DNA of 64,000 nucleotides from assembly GCF_013002715.1 (NCBI RefSeq), contig NZ_JABENB010000001.1:372001-436000 (forward strand), written 5' to 3'. The notes beneath the pieces were generated by a model. The model made no database searches. It had not been told where the DNA came from and saw only the letters and a list, made by a program, of their open reading frames with translations. Shown piece after piece: positions 54,312 through 62,651 of the stretch. The position numbers and the translations under genes are program-made. The DNA comes from Flexivirga aerilata. Lineage in GTDB: Bacteria; Actinomycetota; Actinomycetes; Actinomycetales; Dermatophilaceae. Every line of letters begins with the position of its first letter. Position 1 is the first letter of the stretch.

Positions 54312-57083
54312 ATGAATGCGTCATCAGGGGACGAGGCTCGGGTTGCTGCCGAGGCACGGGCGCGTTTACTCATCGATCGCCAACTGACCGACGCAGGCTG
54401 GATGGTGCAGGACAAGAAGGCGCTCAACCTCTTCGCCGCGCAAGGCGTCGCGTGCCGCGAGGTCACCATGGCGTCCGGGCACGGTCGCGCGGACTATCTG
54501 CTGTATGTCGACCAGCGCGCCGTCGGTGTCATCGAGGCCAAGCCGCAGGGCACGACGCTGAGTGGTGTCGAGTGGCAGTCGGCGATGTATGCCGAGGGCC
54601 TCCCGTCCGACATACGGCTCAAGGCACTCACGACGGACGGACGGCTGCCGTTTATCTTCGAGGCGAGCGGCACCGAGACGCACTTCACCAACGGCTATGA
54701 CCCGGACGCACGGTCGCGGCAGCTGTTCGCGTTTCCGCAGCCGGCGACGCTCGCCCGCATCATCCGCGATGCCGAAGCCGAGGATTCACCGACCTGGCGC
54801 GCGAAGGTGCGCCACCTCCCCGAGCTCGACATGACGAGCCTGCGGCCGGCGCAGATCACCGCGATCAACGGCGTGGAGCACTCACTCGCCGCGCAGCATT
54901 TCGACCGTTCACTGGTACAGATGGCAACCGGTGCCGGCAAGACCTACACCGCCGTCACGCTCGCCTTTCGGCTGCTGAAGTTTGGCGGCTTCAAGCGCAT
55001 CCTCTTCCTCGTCGACCGCAACAACCTCGCCGAGCAGACGATCGCGGAGTTCCAGAACTACCGCACGCCCGGCGACGGCCGCCGCTTCACCGAGATCTAC
55101 AACGTCGACAAGCTCACGCGCGCCGGCATGCTCGCCAGCAGCAACGTCGTGATCTCGACCATCCAGCGCGTTTACAAGGCGCTCCAGGGCGAGGAGGTGA
55201 CCGCGGACGACGACCCGGGCCTGGACGACTTCGTCCCGGACTCCCCCGTGACCGTCGCCTACAGCGCCCAATTGCCGCCCGAGACGTTCGACCTGGTCGT
55301 CGTCGACGAGGCGCACCGCTCGATCTACGGCGTATGGCGCAGCGTCCTCGAATACTTCGACGCGCACGTCGTCGGCCTGACCGCGACACCCGGCAAGCAG
55401 ACGTTCGCGTTCTTCCGGCAGAACCTGGTCTCCGAATACACCTACCCGCAGTCGGTCGCCGACCGCGTCAACGTCGACTTCGACCTCTACCGGATCCGCA
55501 CCGAGATCTCCGAATGCGGCAACTCGATCGACGCCGGCACGATCGTCCCGAAGGTCGACCGCCGGACCCGTCAGCAGCGACTCGAAGCGCTCGAAGAGGA
55601 CCTGGAATACACCCACAAGCAGCTCGACCGCGCGGTCACCGCCAAGTCGCAGATCCGCTTGGTGTTGGAGACGTTCCGGGACCGGCTGTTCACCGAGATC
55701 TTTCCCGGCCGTTCGACCGTCCCGAAGACGCTGATCTTCGCCAAGGACGACGCGCACGCCGAGGAGATCGTCACCGCGGTGCGCGAAGTGTTCGGCAAGG
55801 GCAACGACTTCGCCGCCAAGATCACCTACAACGCCCGCGACCCCAAGGGCCAGCTGCAGGCGTTCCGGACGTCCCCGAGTCTGCGCATCGCGGTCACCGT
55901 CGACATGATCGCCACCGGCACCGACGTGAAGCCGCTGGAGTGCGTCTTCTTCATGCGCGACGTGCGCTCGGCGCAGTACTTCGAGCAGATGAAGGGCCGC
56001 GGCGCCCGCACCATCACCCCGGCCGATTTTCAGTCGGTCACCCCGGACGCGGCGGGCAAGGACCGGTTCGTCATCGTCGACGCCGTCGGGGTCACCGAGC
56101 ACGACTTCGTCGATCCGCCGCTGAACCGCGAGAAGGGCGTCTCGCTCAAGAAGCTGCTCGACAAAGCGGCGACGTTGTCGCTGACCGAGGACGAGACCGC
56201 CACTCTCGCCTCCCGATTGGCCAAGTTGGAGTTGGACCTCACCCCGGCCGAGCGCGAGGAGCTGGACGATGTCGCCGGTATGCCGGTCCGCGACATCGTC
56301 CGCGGACTGGTCGACGCGGTCGACCCGGACACCCAGGCTCGAGCGCTGGTTGAGCAGGGCGACGAAGGAGCCCGTGTCGAAACCATTCAGCAGTTGTTGG
56401 ACCCCGCGACACGCCCGCTGGCCGCCAACCCCGAACTACGCAGCCGCATCCTGGAGCTACGCGCCACACACGACCGGATCATCGACGAGGTCAACGCCGA
56501 CACCCTGATCGACGCCGGCGGCGTGGTCGACACCCGCCGGGCGCAGTCGGTGGTCGAGTCCTGGCAGGCCTACCTGAACGAGCACCGCGACGAGATCACC
56601 GCCATCCAGCTGCTCGGCGAAGCCCGCGTGCGACGCATCAACTTCGCCGACATCCAAGAACTCGCCGACCGCATCAGCCGGCCACCGCACAACTGGACCA
56701 CCGACATCATCTGGCACGCCTACGAGACGCTGTATGTGGACAAGGTCCGCCACAGCGACCGGCACACCCTGACCGACCTGGTGTCCTTGCTGCGCTATAC
56801 CGTCGGCGTCGATGACGAGCTGGTGCCGTTTGCCGACCGCGTGCGCGAGCGGTATGCCGCCTGGCTCGCCCAACAGGAGCAGTCGGGCACGAAATTCACG
56901 GAGACACAAAGGTGGTGGCTGGACCGGATGGTCGAAGTGATCGCGAACTCCGCCGGCATCACCGCCGAAGACCTCGACGAAGCACCCTTCACCGAACGCG
57001 GTGGGGTCGATGGTGCCCTGCGTGACCTCGGCGACCAAGCCGCCGACCTGCTGGAGAACCTCAACGCGGAGCTCACCGCGTGA
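54312..57083 (+). CDS. hsdR: Type I restriction enzyme R subunit
   Basis: 923 residues from ATG 54312. Nuclease domain with Asp61 and Glu75-x-Lys77 in GHGRADYLLYVDQRAVGVIEAK. SF2 motor: Walker A MATGAGKT (Lys210), DEAH at 332-335, and SATP-like LTATPG. Helicase motif VI-like QMKGRGARTI lies downstream. Cleaves DNA away from unmethylated sites with HsdS/HsdM. Residues ~679-692 (LVEQGDEGARVET) are encoded by a degenerate family C repeat inserted in frame. Stop overlaps hsdS (GTGA). Confidence 0.94.
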   Translation: MNASSGDEARVAAEARARLLIDRQLTDAGWMVQDKKALNLFAAQGVACREVTMASGHGRADYLLYVDQRAVGVIEAKPQGTTLSGVEWQSAMYAEGLPSDIRLKALTTDGRLPFIFEASGTETHFTNGYDPDARSRQLFAFPQPATLARIIRDAEAEDSPTWRAKVRHLPELDMTSLRPAQITAINGVEHSLAAQHFDRSLVQMATGAGKTYTAVTLAFRLLKFGGFKRILFLVDRNNLAEQTIAEFQNYRTPGDGRRFTEIYNVDKLTRAGMLASSNVVISTIQRVYKALQGEEVTADDDPGLDDFVPDSPVTVAYSAQLPPETFDLVVVDEAHRSIYGVWRSVLEYFDAHVVGLTATPGKQTFAFFRQNLVSEYTYPQSVADRVNVDFDLYRIRTEISECGNSIDAGTIVPKVDRRTRQQRLEALEEDLEYTHKQLDRAVTAKSQIRLVLETFRDRLFTEIFPGRSTVPKTLIFAKDDAHAEEIVTAVREVFGKGNDFAAKITYNARDPKGQLQAFRTSPSLRIAVTVDMIATGTDVKPLECVFFMRDVRSAQYFEQMKGRGARTITPADFQSVTPDAAGKDRFVIVDAVGVTEHDFVDPPLNREKGVSLKKLLDKAATLSLTEDETATLASRLAKLELDLTPAEREELDDVAGMPVRDIVRGLVDAVDPDTQARALVEQGDEGARVETIQQLLDPATRPLAANPELRSRILELRATHDRIIDEVNADTLIDAGGVVDTRRAQSVVESWQAYLNEHRDEITAIQLLGEARVRRINFADIQELADRISRPPHNWTTDIIWHAYETLYVDKVRHSDRHTLTDLVSLLRYTVGVDDELVPFADRVRERYAAWLAQQEQSGTKFTETQRWWLDRMVEVIANSAGITAEDLDEAPFTERGGVDGALRDLGDQAADLLENLNAELTA
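56347..56385 (+). repeat. Degenerate family C repeat inside hsdR
   Basis: TGGTTGAGCAGGGCGACGAA and AGCCCGTGTCGAAACCA match the order and spacing of family C units (TGGTTGAGTAG ... CGTATCGAAACCA). The TAG that would be an in-frame stop is CAG. Confidence 0.7.
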
Positions 57084-58339
57084 AAGCACCGCTCGTCTCG
57101 CTCAGCCGACTCGGCGAACGCGGGCTCTTCCGGGACGGCGATTGGGTCGAGTCGAAGGATCAGGACGCGTCAGGAACCGTAAGGCTGACACAACTCGCCG
57201 ACGTAGGGGTCGGAACGTTCAGGAATCGATCTGATCGCTGGATGCGCGAAGATCAAGCCGACCGGCTCGGCTGCACATTTCTTCAGCCAGCAGACATTCT
57301 GGTCGCACGAATGCCTGAGCCACTCGGGCGAGCCTGCCTAGCGCCAGAAGGCATCGGCCGTGCCGTGACCGCGGTCGACGTCGCCATCCTCCGTGTAGAT
57401 CACTCCGCCGTGTCTCCTGCGTATGTGATGTGGATGATCAACGCCCCACAGTTCAACGCGGAGGTTGTCGCACGGCAAAGCGGCACCACCCGCAAGCGAA
57501 TCTCGCGCAAGAACCTCGCTGCTCTTGCTGTGCCGCTGCCAGACCTTGCAGAGCAGCAGCGAATCGTCGAGATCCTCGAAGACCACCTCTCACACCTCGA
57601 CGCAGCGGCGGATTATGCGTCCGCTGTGGAACGAAGACTTGCATCCCTCCGGCGTTCGACCCTTGAAGAGCTGTTCGGCCGAAGCAGCAAGCGGGTGCCA
57701 CTCAAACAGCTGGTGGACCACATTGAAGCCGGCAAGTCTCTCGGTGGGGCGGCTGCAGCTGCCCGCGACCAGGAGTGGGGAATCATCAAAGTCTCCGCGA
57801 TGACTTGGGGCAAATTCCTGCCAGAAGAGAACAAGGCGATTCCCGCCGACCGGGCGGATCCGAGATACGAGATCCACGCCGGCGATCTCCTGGTCAGTCG
57901 GGCGAACACTTCGGAATACGTCGGAGCGAGCGTCCTGGTCGATGATCCAGGTCGGCCGCGACTGCTATTGAGCGACAAGAGTCTTCGAGTCGTGCCGACC
58001 GCCGACACCAACCCGGCCTGGCTTTGGCGAGCGCTGCAGAGTCCCACGTCCCGCGCGCAGATCTCGGCACTGGCGACTGGGACCAAGGACTCAATGCGGA
58101 ACATCTCGCAAAAGTCCCTGCTTCGCGTCCATGTGCCCGATGTCGGAACCGAGGAGCAGGAAGCCGCCGTGCAGCAGTTCACGGAGGCCGAGCAGAAGTG
58201 GGGGATTCTCGAGTCTGAGCTGTCCCGCTCGAGGGCCCGCGCCCAGTCATTACGCCGCGCGGTCCTGGCCGCAGCCTTCAGCGGGAAGTTGACCGGCCGT
58301 CACACCGACGACGAAGTGGTCGAGGAGATCGCAGGATGA
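57080..58339 (+). CDS. hsdS: Type I restriction enzyme S (specificity) subunit
   Basis: 419 residues from GTG 57080, overlapping hsdR. Two target-recognition halves, each followed by a helical conserved repeat: first ending LPDLAEQQRIVEILEDHLSHLDAA, second ending VPDVGTEEQEAAVQQFTEAEQKW. The second spacer helix is RARAQSLRRAVLAAAFSGKLTG. Binds the bipartite target and joins M and R. Lower-GC codon use (e.g. 57400-57900) suggests TRD exchange. Confidence 0.92.
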   Translation: MKAPLVSLSRLGERGLFRDGDWVESKDQDASGTVRLTQLADVGVGTFRNRSDRWMREDQADRLGCTFLQPADILVARMPEPLGRACLAPEGIGRAVTAVDVAILRVDHSAVSPAYVMWMINAPQFNAEVVARQSGTTRKRISRKNLAALAVPLPDLAEQQRIVEILEDHLSHLDAAADYASAVERRLASLRRSTLEELFGRSSKRVPLKQLVDHIEAGKSLGGAAAAARDQEWGIIKVSAMTWGKFLPEENKAIPADRADPRYEIHAGDLLVSRANTSEYVGASVLVDDPGRPRLLLSDKSLRVVPTADTNPAWLWRALQSPTSRAQISALATGTKDSMRNISQKSLLRVHVPDVGTEEQEAAVQQFTEAEQKWGILESELSRSRARAQSLRRAVLAAAFSGKLTGRHTDDEVVEEIAG

Positions 58340-59247
58340 TTCCGGACTTCCAGACTCTCATGCGGCCAGTCCTGGCCCTCCTCGCCGACGGTGCCGTGCG
58401 CCGCTCACGTGACGTCAAGGATGCGATGGCTGAGGAGTTTGACCTGACAGAGGCGGAGCGCGCCGAGCTTCTTCCGAGTGGCCGGCAGCGAACCATCGAC
58501 AACCGGATCGGCTGGTCGCTCACCTACCTCTCGCAGGCCGGGCTCGTCGCCCGTCCGAGTCGCGGGCACGTCGTCATCACCGACGACGGGCGCGCCGCTC
58601 TCAGGGCGAACCCGACCCGCATCGACATGAAGACCCTGGAGGCATATCCGGCATACCTCGACTTCCGGGATCGCACCCGGGAGAAAGCGGCGGCGACAGC
58701 GGTTACCACCGGCGACGACCGCAGGGAGGCCACCCCGAGCGACCTCGTCGAACAGGCGCTGTCGACGAACCGGGCAGCTGTCGAAGGCGAGGTGCTACAG
58801 GCCGCGCTCGCCCTGTCACCGACCGGGTTCGAAGATCTTGTGATTCGACTGCTCGAACGGATGGGATACGGCAAGGCCGGTTCGGTCGAGCGCACCAGCG
58901 CGTCCGGAGACGCCGGCGTCGACGGCATCATCAGCCAGGACCCACTCGGTCTCGATCGCATCTATGTGCAGGCGAAGCGGTATGCCGAAGATCGAACCAT
59001 CGATCGTCCCCGCATCCATGAGTTCGCCGGCGCCCTGCTCGGAAAGCAAGGAGACAGAGGCGTTTTCATCACGACATCCCGCTTCTCCAACGGCGCCGTC
59101 CAAGAGGCCGAACGCATCAACGCACGGATCGAGCTGATCGACGGCCGTCGCCTGGCGGAACTCCTCGTCGCCTACGGCGTCGGTGTCCAATCGGATCAGA
59201 CCGTCACTCTGTACCGGTTGGATGAAGACTTCTTCGACGGCTTGTAA
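58336..59247 (+). CDS. mrr: Mrr-type restriction endonuclease
   Basis: 303 residues from ATG 58336, overlapping hsdS (ATGA). N-terminal winged helix (~residues 1-95, LPSGRQRTIDNRIGWSLTYLSQAGLV) and a C-terminal PD-(D/E)XK nuclease: Glu166 in GFEDLVIRLLERMGYG, Asp196 in SGDAGVDGII and Gln212-x-Lys214 in VQAKRY. Mrr enzymes restrict methylated DNA (type IV) and can be activated by type III/I methyltransferase stress. Here it is built into the type I operon, which is unusual. Confidence 0.92.
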   Translation: MIPDFQTLMRPVLALLADGAVRRSRDVKDAMAEEFDLTEAERAELLPSGRQRTIDNRIGWSLTYLSQAGLVARPSRGHVVITDDGRAALRANPTRIDMKTLEAYPAYLDFRDRTREKAAATAVTTGDDRREATPSDLVEQALSTNRAAVEGEVLQAALALSPTGFEDLVIRLLERMGYGKAGSVERTSASGDAGVDGIISQDPLGLDRIYVQAKRYAEDRTIDRPRIHEFAGALLGKQGDRGVFITTSRFSNGAVQEAERINARIELIDGRRLAELLVAYGVGVQSDQTVTLYRLDEDFFDGL

Positions 59248-59261
59248 TATTGAGGGACCAT

Positions 59262-59298
59262 ATCCCCCGAGCCACTCAACGATGCGCAACCGGGGGAT
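59262..59298 (+). terminator. Terminator-like hairpin after mrr
   Basis: ATCCCCCG (59262-59269) pairs with CGGGGGAT (59291-59298), loop of 21, then CTTCTCTTC. A weak terminator; would separate hsdR-hsdS-mrr from the next three genes. Confidence 0.45.
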
Positions 59299-59344
59299 CT
59301 TCTCTTCAATGACCGCCTCACACGACCTCGTCGGTGGTCGTCAG

Positions 59345-59350
59345 TAGATT
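59345..59350 (+). promoter_or_regulatory. Possible -10 box before the unknown-PIN-hsdM unit
   Basis: TAGATT 34 nt before the ATG at 59384 fits a -10 box (TANNNT); no clear -35. Confidence 0.3.
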
Positions 59351-59383
59351 GACGAGATCCGGGATCGGCAGGAGGTGGCGACC

Positions 59384-60232
59384 ATGACTCGTGAAATTGA
59401 GATCCGTTTGATCGGACACGAGAGCGCCGACGGGGAGCTGCTCGCTGCGGACGCCCTTGGCATCATCGGTTCATTCAAGGATCTCGCCTACCGGCTGACC
59501 CGGTCCGCGGCAAAACGAGACGGGCTCGGCCGGACCGATGCTGTCCTCGAACGACTGGCCACCGTACGGGTCGGGCTGCGTAAGGGCAGCACTCAGGTCG
59601 TTTTCGTCGTCGGCGACCAGAACGCCATCCTCGATCCGCTGGAGCCCCAGGTCGATGCCATGTTCTGGTCGATCATCGAGGGAGTCGGCACCAATGAGCG
59701 CCCGCCGGAGGTGTCCGACTCGGTCGCCGATGCGGTGGATCGGCTCGTCGTCGCCCTGGGCAAAGCCGCGCCGAAGGCAGAGGTGGCTGTTCCCGGTTAC
59801 CCCCGGCGCATGCTGGACACGCACCTGCTGGATCGCCGGCCATGGCAGCGGCAGAACGGAGAGGAGGCCGGCGAGATGTCCGTGCATGGCGTGTTGGAAA
59901 TGGTCGACCTGCACAGCAGGAGATTCAGGCTGCGCGATGCCGCCGGCAACGGCATCGATCTGGTCGAAGTCGAGGAGCCGGATGAAGCCGCCCGGCTCGT
60001 CGGTACTCGCGTGGTAGCGACGGGCGTGCTCGCCGTTGGGCAGGGCACACAACACCATCGGATGGAGGGTGCCCACATCTCGCCGGAACCGTCCGTGGCG
60101 GACTCGCTCGGCATACAGCGCTCCGCCGATCTCGAATCGCTGCGTCGTGGGGCAGAGGCCGCACCCGCCCCGCAACCACTCGACCTCTCCGATGACGAAA
60201 TCGAGGACTTCCTGGCGGAGATTCGTGCCTGA
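59384..60232 (+). CDS. Unknown protein of the restriction island, partner of the PIN nuclease
   Basis: 282 residues from ATG 59384 (AGGAGG, 8 nt). No family recognised. It begins with a beta strand (REIEIRLIGHESADGELLAADAL), followed by a helical middle with TQVVFVVGDQNAILDPLEPQVDAMF. The region ~165-225 is a beta barrel-like segment (MSVHGVLEMVDLHSRRFRLRDAAGNGIDLVEV) resembling OB/SH3-type folds, and the end is acidic (LDLSDDEIEDFLAEIRA). Overlaps the PIN gene by 8 bp, so they are probably co-translated; could be the antitoxin or sensor, though it is far larger than a VapB antitoxin. Confidence 0.65.
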   Translation: MTREIEIRLIGHESADGELLAADALGIIGSFKDLAYRLTRSAAKRDGLGRTDAVLERLATVRVGLRKGSTQVVFVVGDQNAILDPLEPQVDAMFWSIIEGVGTNERPPEVSDSVADAVDRLVVALGKAAPKAEVAVPGYPRRMLDTHLLDRRPWQRQNGEEAGEMSVHGVLEMVDLHSRRFRLRDAAGNGIDLVEVEEPDEAARLVGTRVVATGVLAVGQGTQHHRMEGAHISPEPSVADSLGIQRSADLESLRRGAEAAPAPQPLDLSDDEIEDFLAEIRA

Positions 60233-60656
60233 CGACTTCGTGCTGGTCGACACCGATGTGTGGAGCCACGTCATTCCGTCCGGACGCGATCGCGATCCGC
60301 GAGCCTCCTCGTGGCGTCGGCTGTTACTCGGCAAACAGGTGCTGATCGCTGCTCAGACCGAAGGTGAGCTCCGCTTCGGAGCACTGGCGAAACGCTGGGG
60401 CGCAACGAAGTTCGCCGCTCTCGAGGCGAACCTCACCAAGACACCAACAGTGCCCGTCACCAACGACGTGATCGAGTCGTTCGCCTCTGTGCGCGCAGCC
60501 TGCCGGCACGCCGGACACGCGTTGGCTGAGAAGATCCACGTAGGTGACGCGTGGATTGCCGCGACCGCTATCGCCTTCGACCTGCCGCTGTTGGCCGGTG
60601 ACCGGATCTATCGCGGAGTCGAAGGTCTCCGCCTCGTGAAGGATGACGATGACTGA
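60225..60656 (+). CDS. PIN-domain ribonuclease (VapC-like)
   Basis: 143 residues from GTG 60225. PIN acidic residues: Asp9 in VLVDTDVW, Glu48 in QTEGELRFG, Asp108 in HVGDAWIAATA, and Asp126 in LLAGDRIY. Metal-dependent RNase fold like VapC toxins, which cleave tRNA or rRNA. No classical VapB partner. It overlaps the unknown gene upstream and hsdM downstream by 8 bp each. Confidence 0.85.
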   Translation: MPDDFVLVDTDVWSHVIPSGRDRDPRASSWRRLLLGKQVLIAAQTEGELRFGALAKRWGATKFAALEANLTKTPTVPVTNDVIESFASVRAACRHAGHALAEKIHVGDAWIAATAIAFDLPLLAGDRIYRGVEGLRLVKDDDD

Positions 60657-62118
60657 CTCGCGCCGCCTGGTCGACAAGCTGTGGTCCTACTGCGACGTGC
60701 TGCGCGACGACGGCGTCGGTGTCATCGAATACACCGAGCAGCTGACCTACCTTCTCTTCCTGAAGATGGCGCACGAGCGTGCGACGCGGAAGCTGGCGCC
60801 GGAGCAGATCGTGCCCGAAAAGTACTCGTGGCAGCGACTACTCGACGCGCAAGGCGACAACCTCGAGATCGTCTACACCCAGATTCTCGTCGGCCTGTCG
60901 CGAGAGCCCGGCCTGATCGGCACGATCTTCCGCAAAGCTCAGAACCGCATCCAGGACCCGGCAAAACTGCGCCGGCTCATCGTCGACCTGATCGACAAGG
61001 AGCAGTGGTCGCAGTCCGGCACCGACATCAAGGGCGACGCCTACGAGGAGCTGCTGTCCCGAGGCGCGTCCGACAAAGGCTCCGGAGCCGGCCAGTACTT
61101 CACCCCACGCGCGCTCATCCAGGGAATCGTCGACGTCATACAGCCAACGGTCGCCGACACCGTGGTCGATCCCGCCTGTGGCACGGGCGGCTTCCTGCTG
61201 GTCGCCCACGAGCACGCGTCCGAGGGCGCGGCGTCGATGACGCCCACGCAGCGTAACCATCTCCGCGACACGTTTGCCACCGGCTACGAGCTCGTCGACG
61301 GCACCGCGCGTCTCGCGTCGATGAACCTGCTGCTGCACGGCATGGGCAGGTCCAACGGTCCATCACTCATCGAGGTGAAGGACTCGCTCATCGCCGACCT
61401 GGGCGATCGGTGGTCGGTGGTGCTTTCGAACCCGCCGTTCGGCCGGAAGTCGTCGCTCACGATGGTCGGTGCCGACGGACGCGAGGTGCGCGAAGACCGG
61501 GAGATCGAACGCCAGGACTTCGTCGCGACCACGAGCAACAAGCAGCTCAACTTCGTGCAGCACATCATGACGATCCTGGACACCAACGGACGCGCGGCCG
61601 TGGTCCTGCCCGACAACGTGCTCTTCGAGGGCGGCGCCGGCGAAACGATCCGCCGGAAGCTGCTGACCGACTTCGACCTGCACACCATGCTGCGTCTACC
61701 AACGGGCATCTTCTACGCCAACGGCGTCAAGGCGAACGTGCTGTTCTTCGACAAGAAGGTCGCCCGACCGGGGCAGCCGTGGACAGAGCGGCTGTGGGTC
61801 TACGACCTGCGCACCAACCAGCACTTCACGCTCAAACAGAACCCGCTCCGGCGAGCCGACCTCGATGACTTTGTCGCCTGCTACACCGCCGCAGACAGGG
61901 TCGAGTCCGAGCGCTGGAAGTCGTTCACGTACGACGAGATCATCGCCCGCGACAAGGCCAACCTGGACATCACTTGGCTCAAGGACGACTCACTCGAAGA
62001 CCTCGACAACCTCCCGTCGCCCGACGTGATCGCCCGCGAGATCGTCGAGGACCTCACTGCCGCTCTTGCCGAGTTCGAAGCAGTAGCAACGGCTTTGGAG
62101 GAGCAGCTGCGCGGCTAA
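60649..62118 (+). CDS. hsdM: Type I restriction enzyme M (methyltransferase) subunit
   Basis: 489 residues from ATG 60649 (GAAGG upstream; ATG 60643 alternative). N6-adenine methyltransferase: QYFTPR at 149-154, motif I DPACGTGGF from 174, and motif IV NPPFG from 261. N-terminal helical domain from HsdM family. Placed last in the operon, after the PIN gene, instead of the usual R-M-S or M-S-R order. Confidence 0.94.
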   Translation: MTDSRRLVDKLWSYCDVLRDDGVGVIEYTEQLTYLLFLKMAHERATRKLAPEQIVPEKYSWQRLLDAQGDNLEIVYTQILVGLSREPGLIGTIFRKAQNRIQDPAKLRRLIVDLIDKEQWSQSGTDIKGDAYEELLSRGASDKGSGAGQYFTPRALIQGIVDVIQPTVADTVVDPACGTGGFLLVAHEHASEGAASMTPTQRNHLRDTFATGYELVDGTARLASMNLLLHGMGRSNGPSLIEVKDSLIADLGDRWSVVLSNPPFGRKSSLTMVGADGREVREDREIERQDFVATTSNKQLNFVQHIMTILDTNGRAAVVLPDNVLFEGGAGETIRRKLLTDFDLHTMLRLPTGIFYANGVKANVLFFDKKVARPGQPWTERLWVYDLRTNQHFTLKQNPLRRADLDDFVACYTAADRVESERWKSFTYDEIIARDKANLDITWLKDDSLEDLDNLPSPDVIAREIVEDLTAALAEFEAVATALEEQLRG

Positions 62119-62276
62119 CTTTCTCGGCTGTCAGCGATCCGCGTAATCCAGTCGGGCACCGGTTGCCCGCTCTTGGCGCTGGCCGCGATGTAGACGCGCG
62201 CTGCTGCGACCTTGCTCGCTCGGGACACGGCTGCGCGGGACATGGGCACCATGCATCGATTTGAGCGGGCCGTCAT
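62115..62276 (-). CDS. Small protein of unknown function
   Basis: 53 residues from ATG 62274-62276, with GGGAGG 4 nt upstream. Reads MTARSNRCMV ... VAAARVYIAASAKSGQPVPDWITRIADSRES. The C-terminal half is helix-like and plausible as protein. It overlaps the hsdM stop on the opposite strand by 4 bp. No family recognised. Confidence 0.4.
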   Translation of the reverse strand: MTARSNRCMVPMSRAAVSRASKVAAARVYIAASAKSGQPVPDWITRIADSRES

Positions 62277-62362
62277 GCGTCCTCCCGGCGGTCGACGTCC
62301 ACTCCATGAACCTCGTCCCCGAGTGTGACCGTCAGAGGCACGTTTTGACCCTTCGGGGGTGT

Positions 62363-62557
62363 ATGAGTACCTCTTCAACACCCCGCCGCCAGTTCGAGTC
62401 CCTCGCCGACGCCGCCGAGCGCACCGGCCTCAGCGTCCGTGCGCTCCGCCGCAGAATCGCCGCCGGTCAGCTCCCCGCCTACCGCAGCGGCCCGCGCGTG
62501 CTCCGAGTGGATCCTGTCGACGTCGACCGACTTATGTTGCTCATCCCAACCGCATAG
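62363..62557 (+). CDS. Excisionase/MerR-like HTH DNA-binding protein
   Basis: 64 residues from ATG 62363. FESLADAAERTGLSVRALRRRIAAGQLPAYRSGPRVLRVDPVDVDRL is the excisionase-type winged HTH (HTH_17), used for phage/ICE excision and for small regulators. No integrase within the window. Lies between the restriction genes and the kinase. Confidence 0.8.
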   Translation: MSTSSTPRRQFESLADAAERTGLSVRALRRRIAAGQLPAYRSGPRVLRVDPVDVDRLMLLIPTA

Positions 62558-62651
62558 CCTCACATCTCGGGGAGCGTGCTCGTGACGCAGCGCATGACGG
62601 ACAGCGCCTGACCTTTTGAACCTACCAAGGCGTCCAGCTTGGTCCACCTAG

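Noticed and set aside
62119..62330. Right attachment site of the island
   Set aside because: No match to the tRNA-Pro 3' end (GGTTCAAATCCTGT) was found here or elsewhere in the window.
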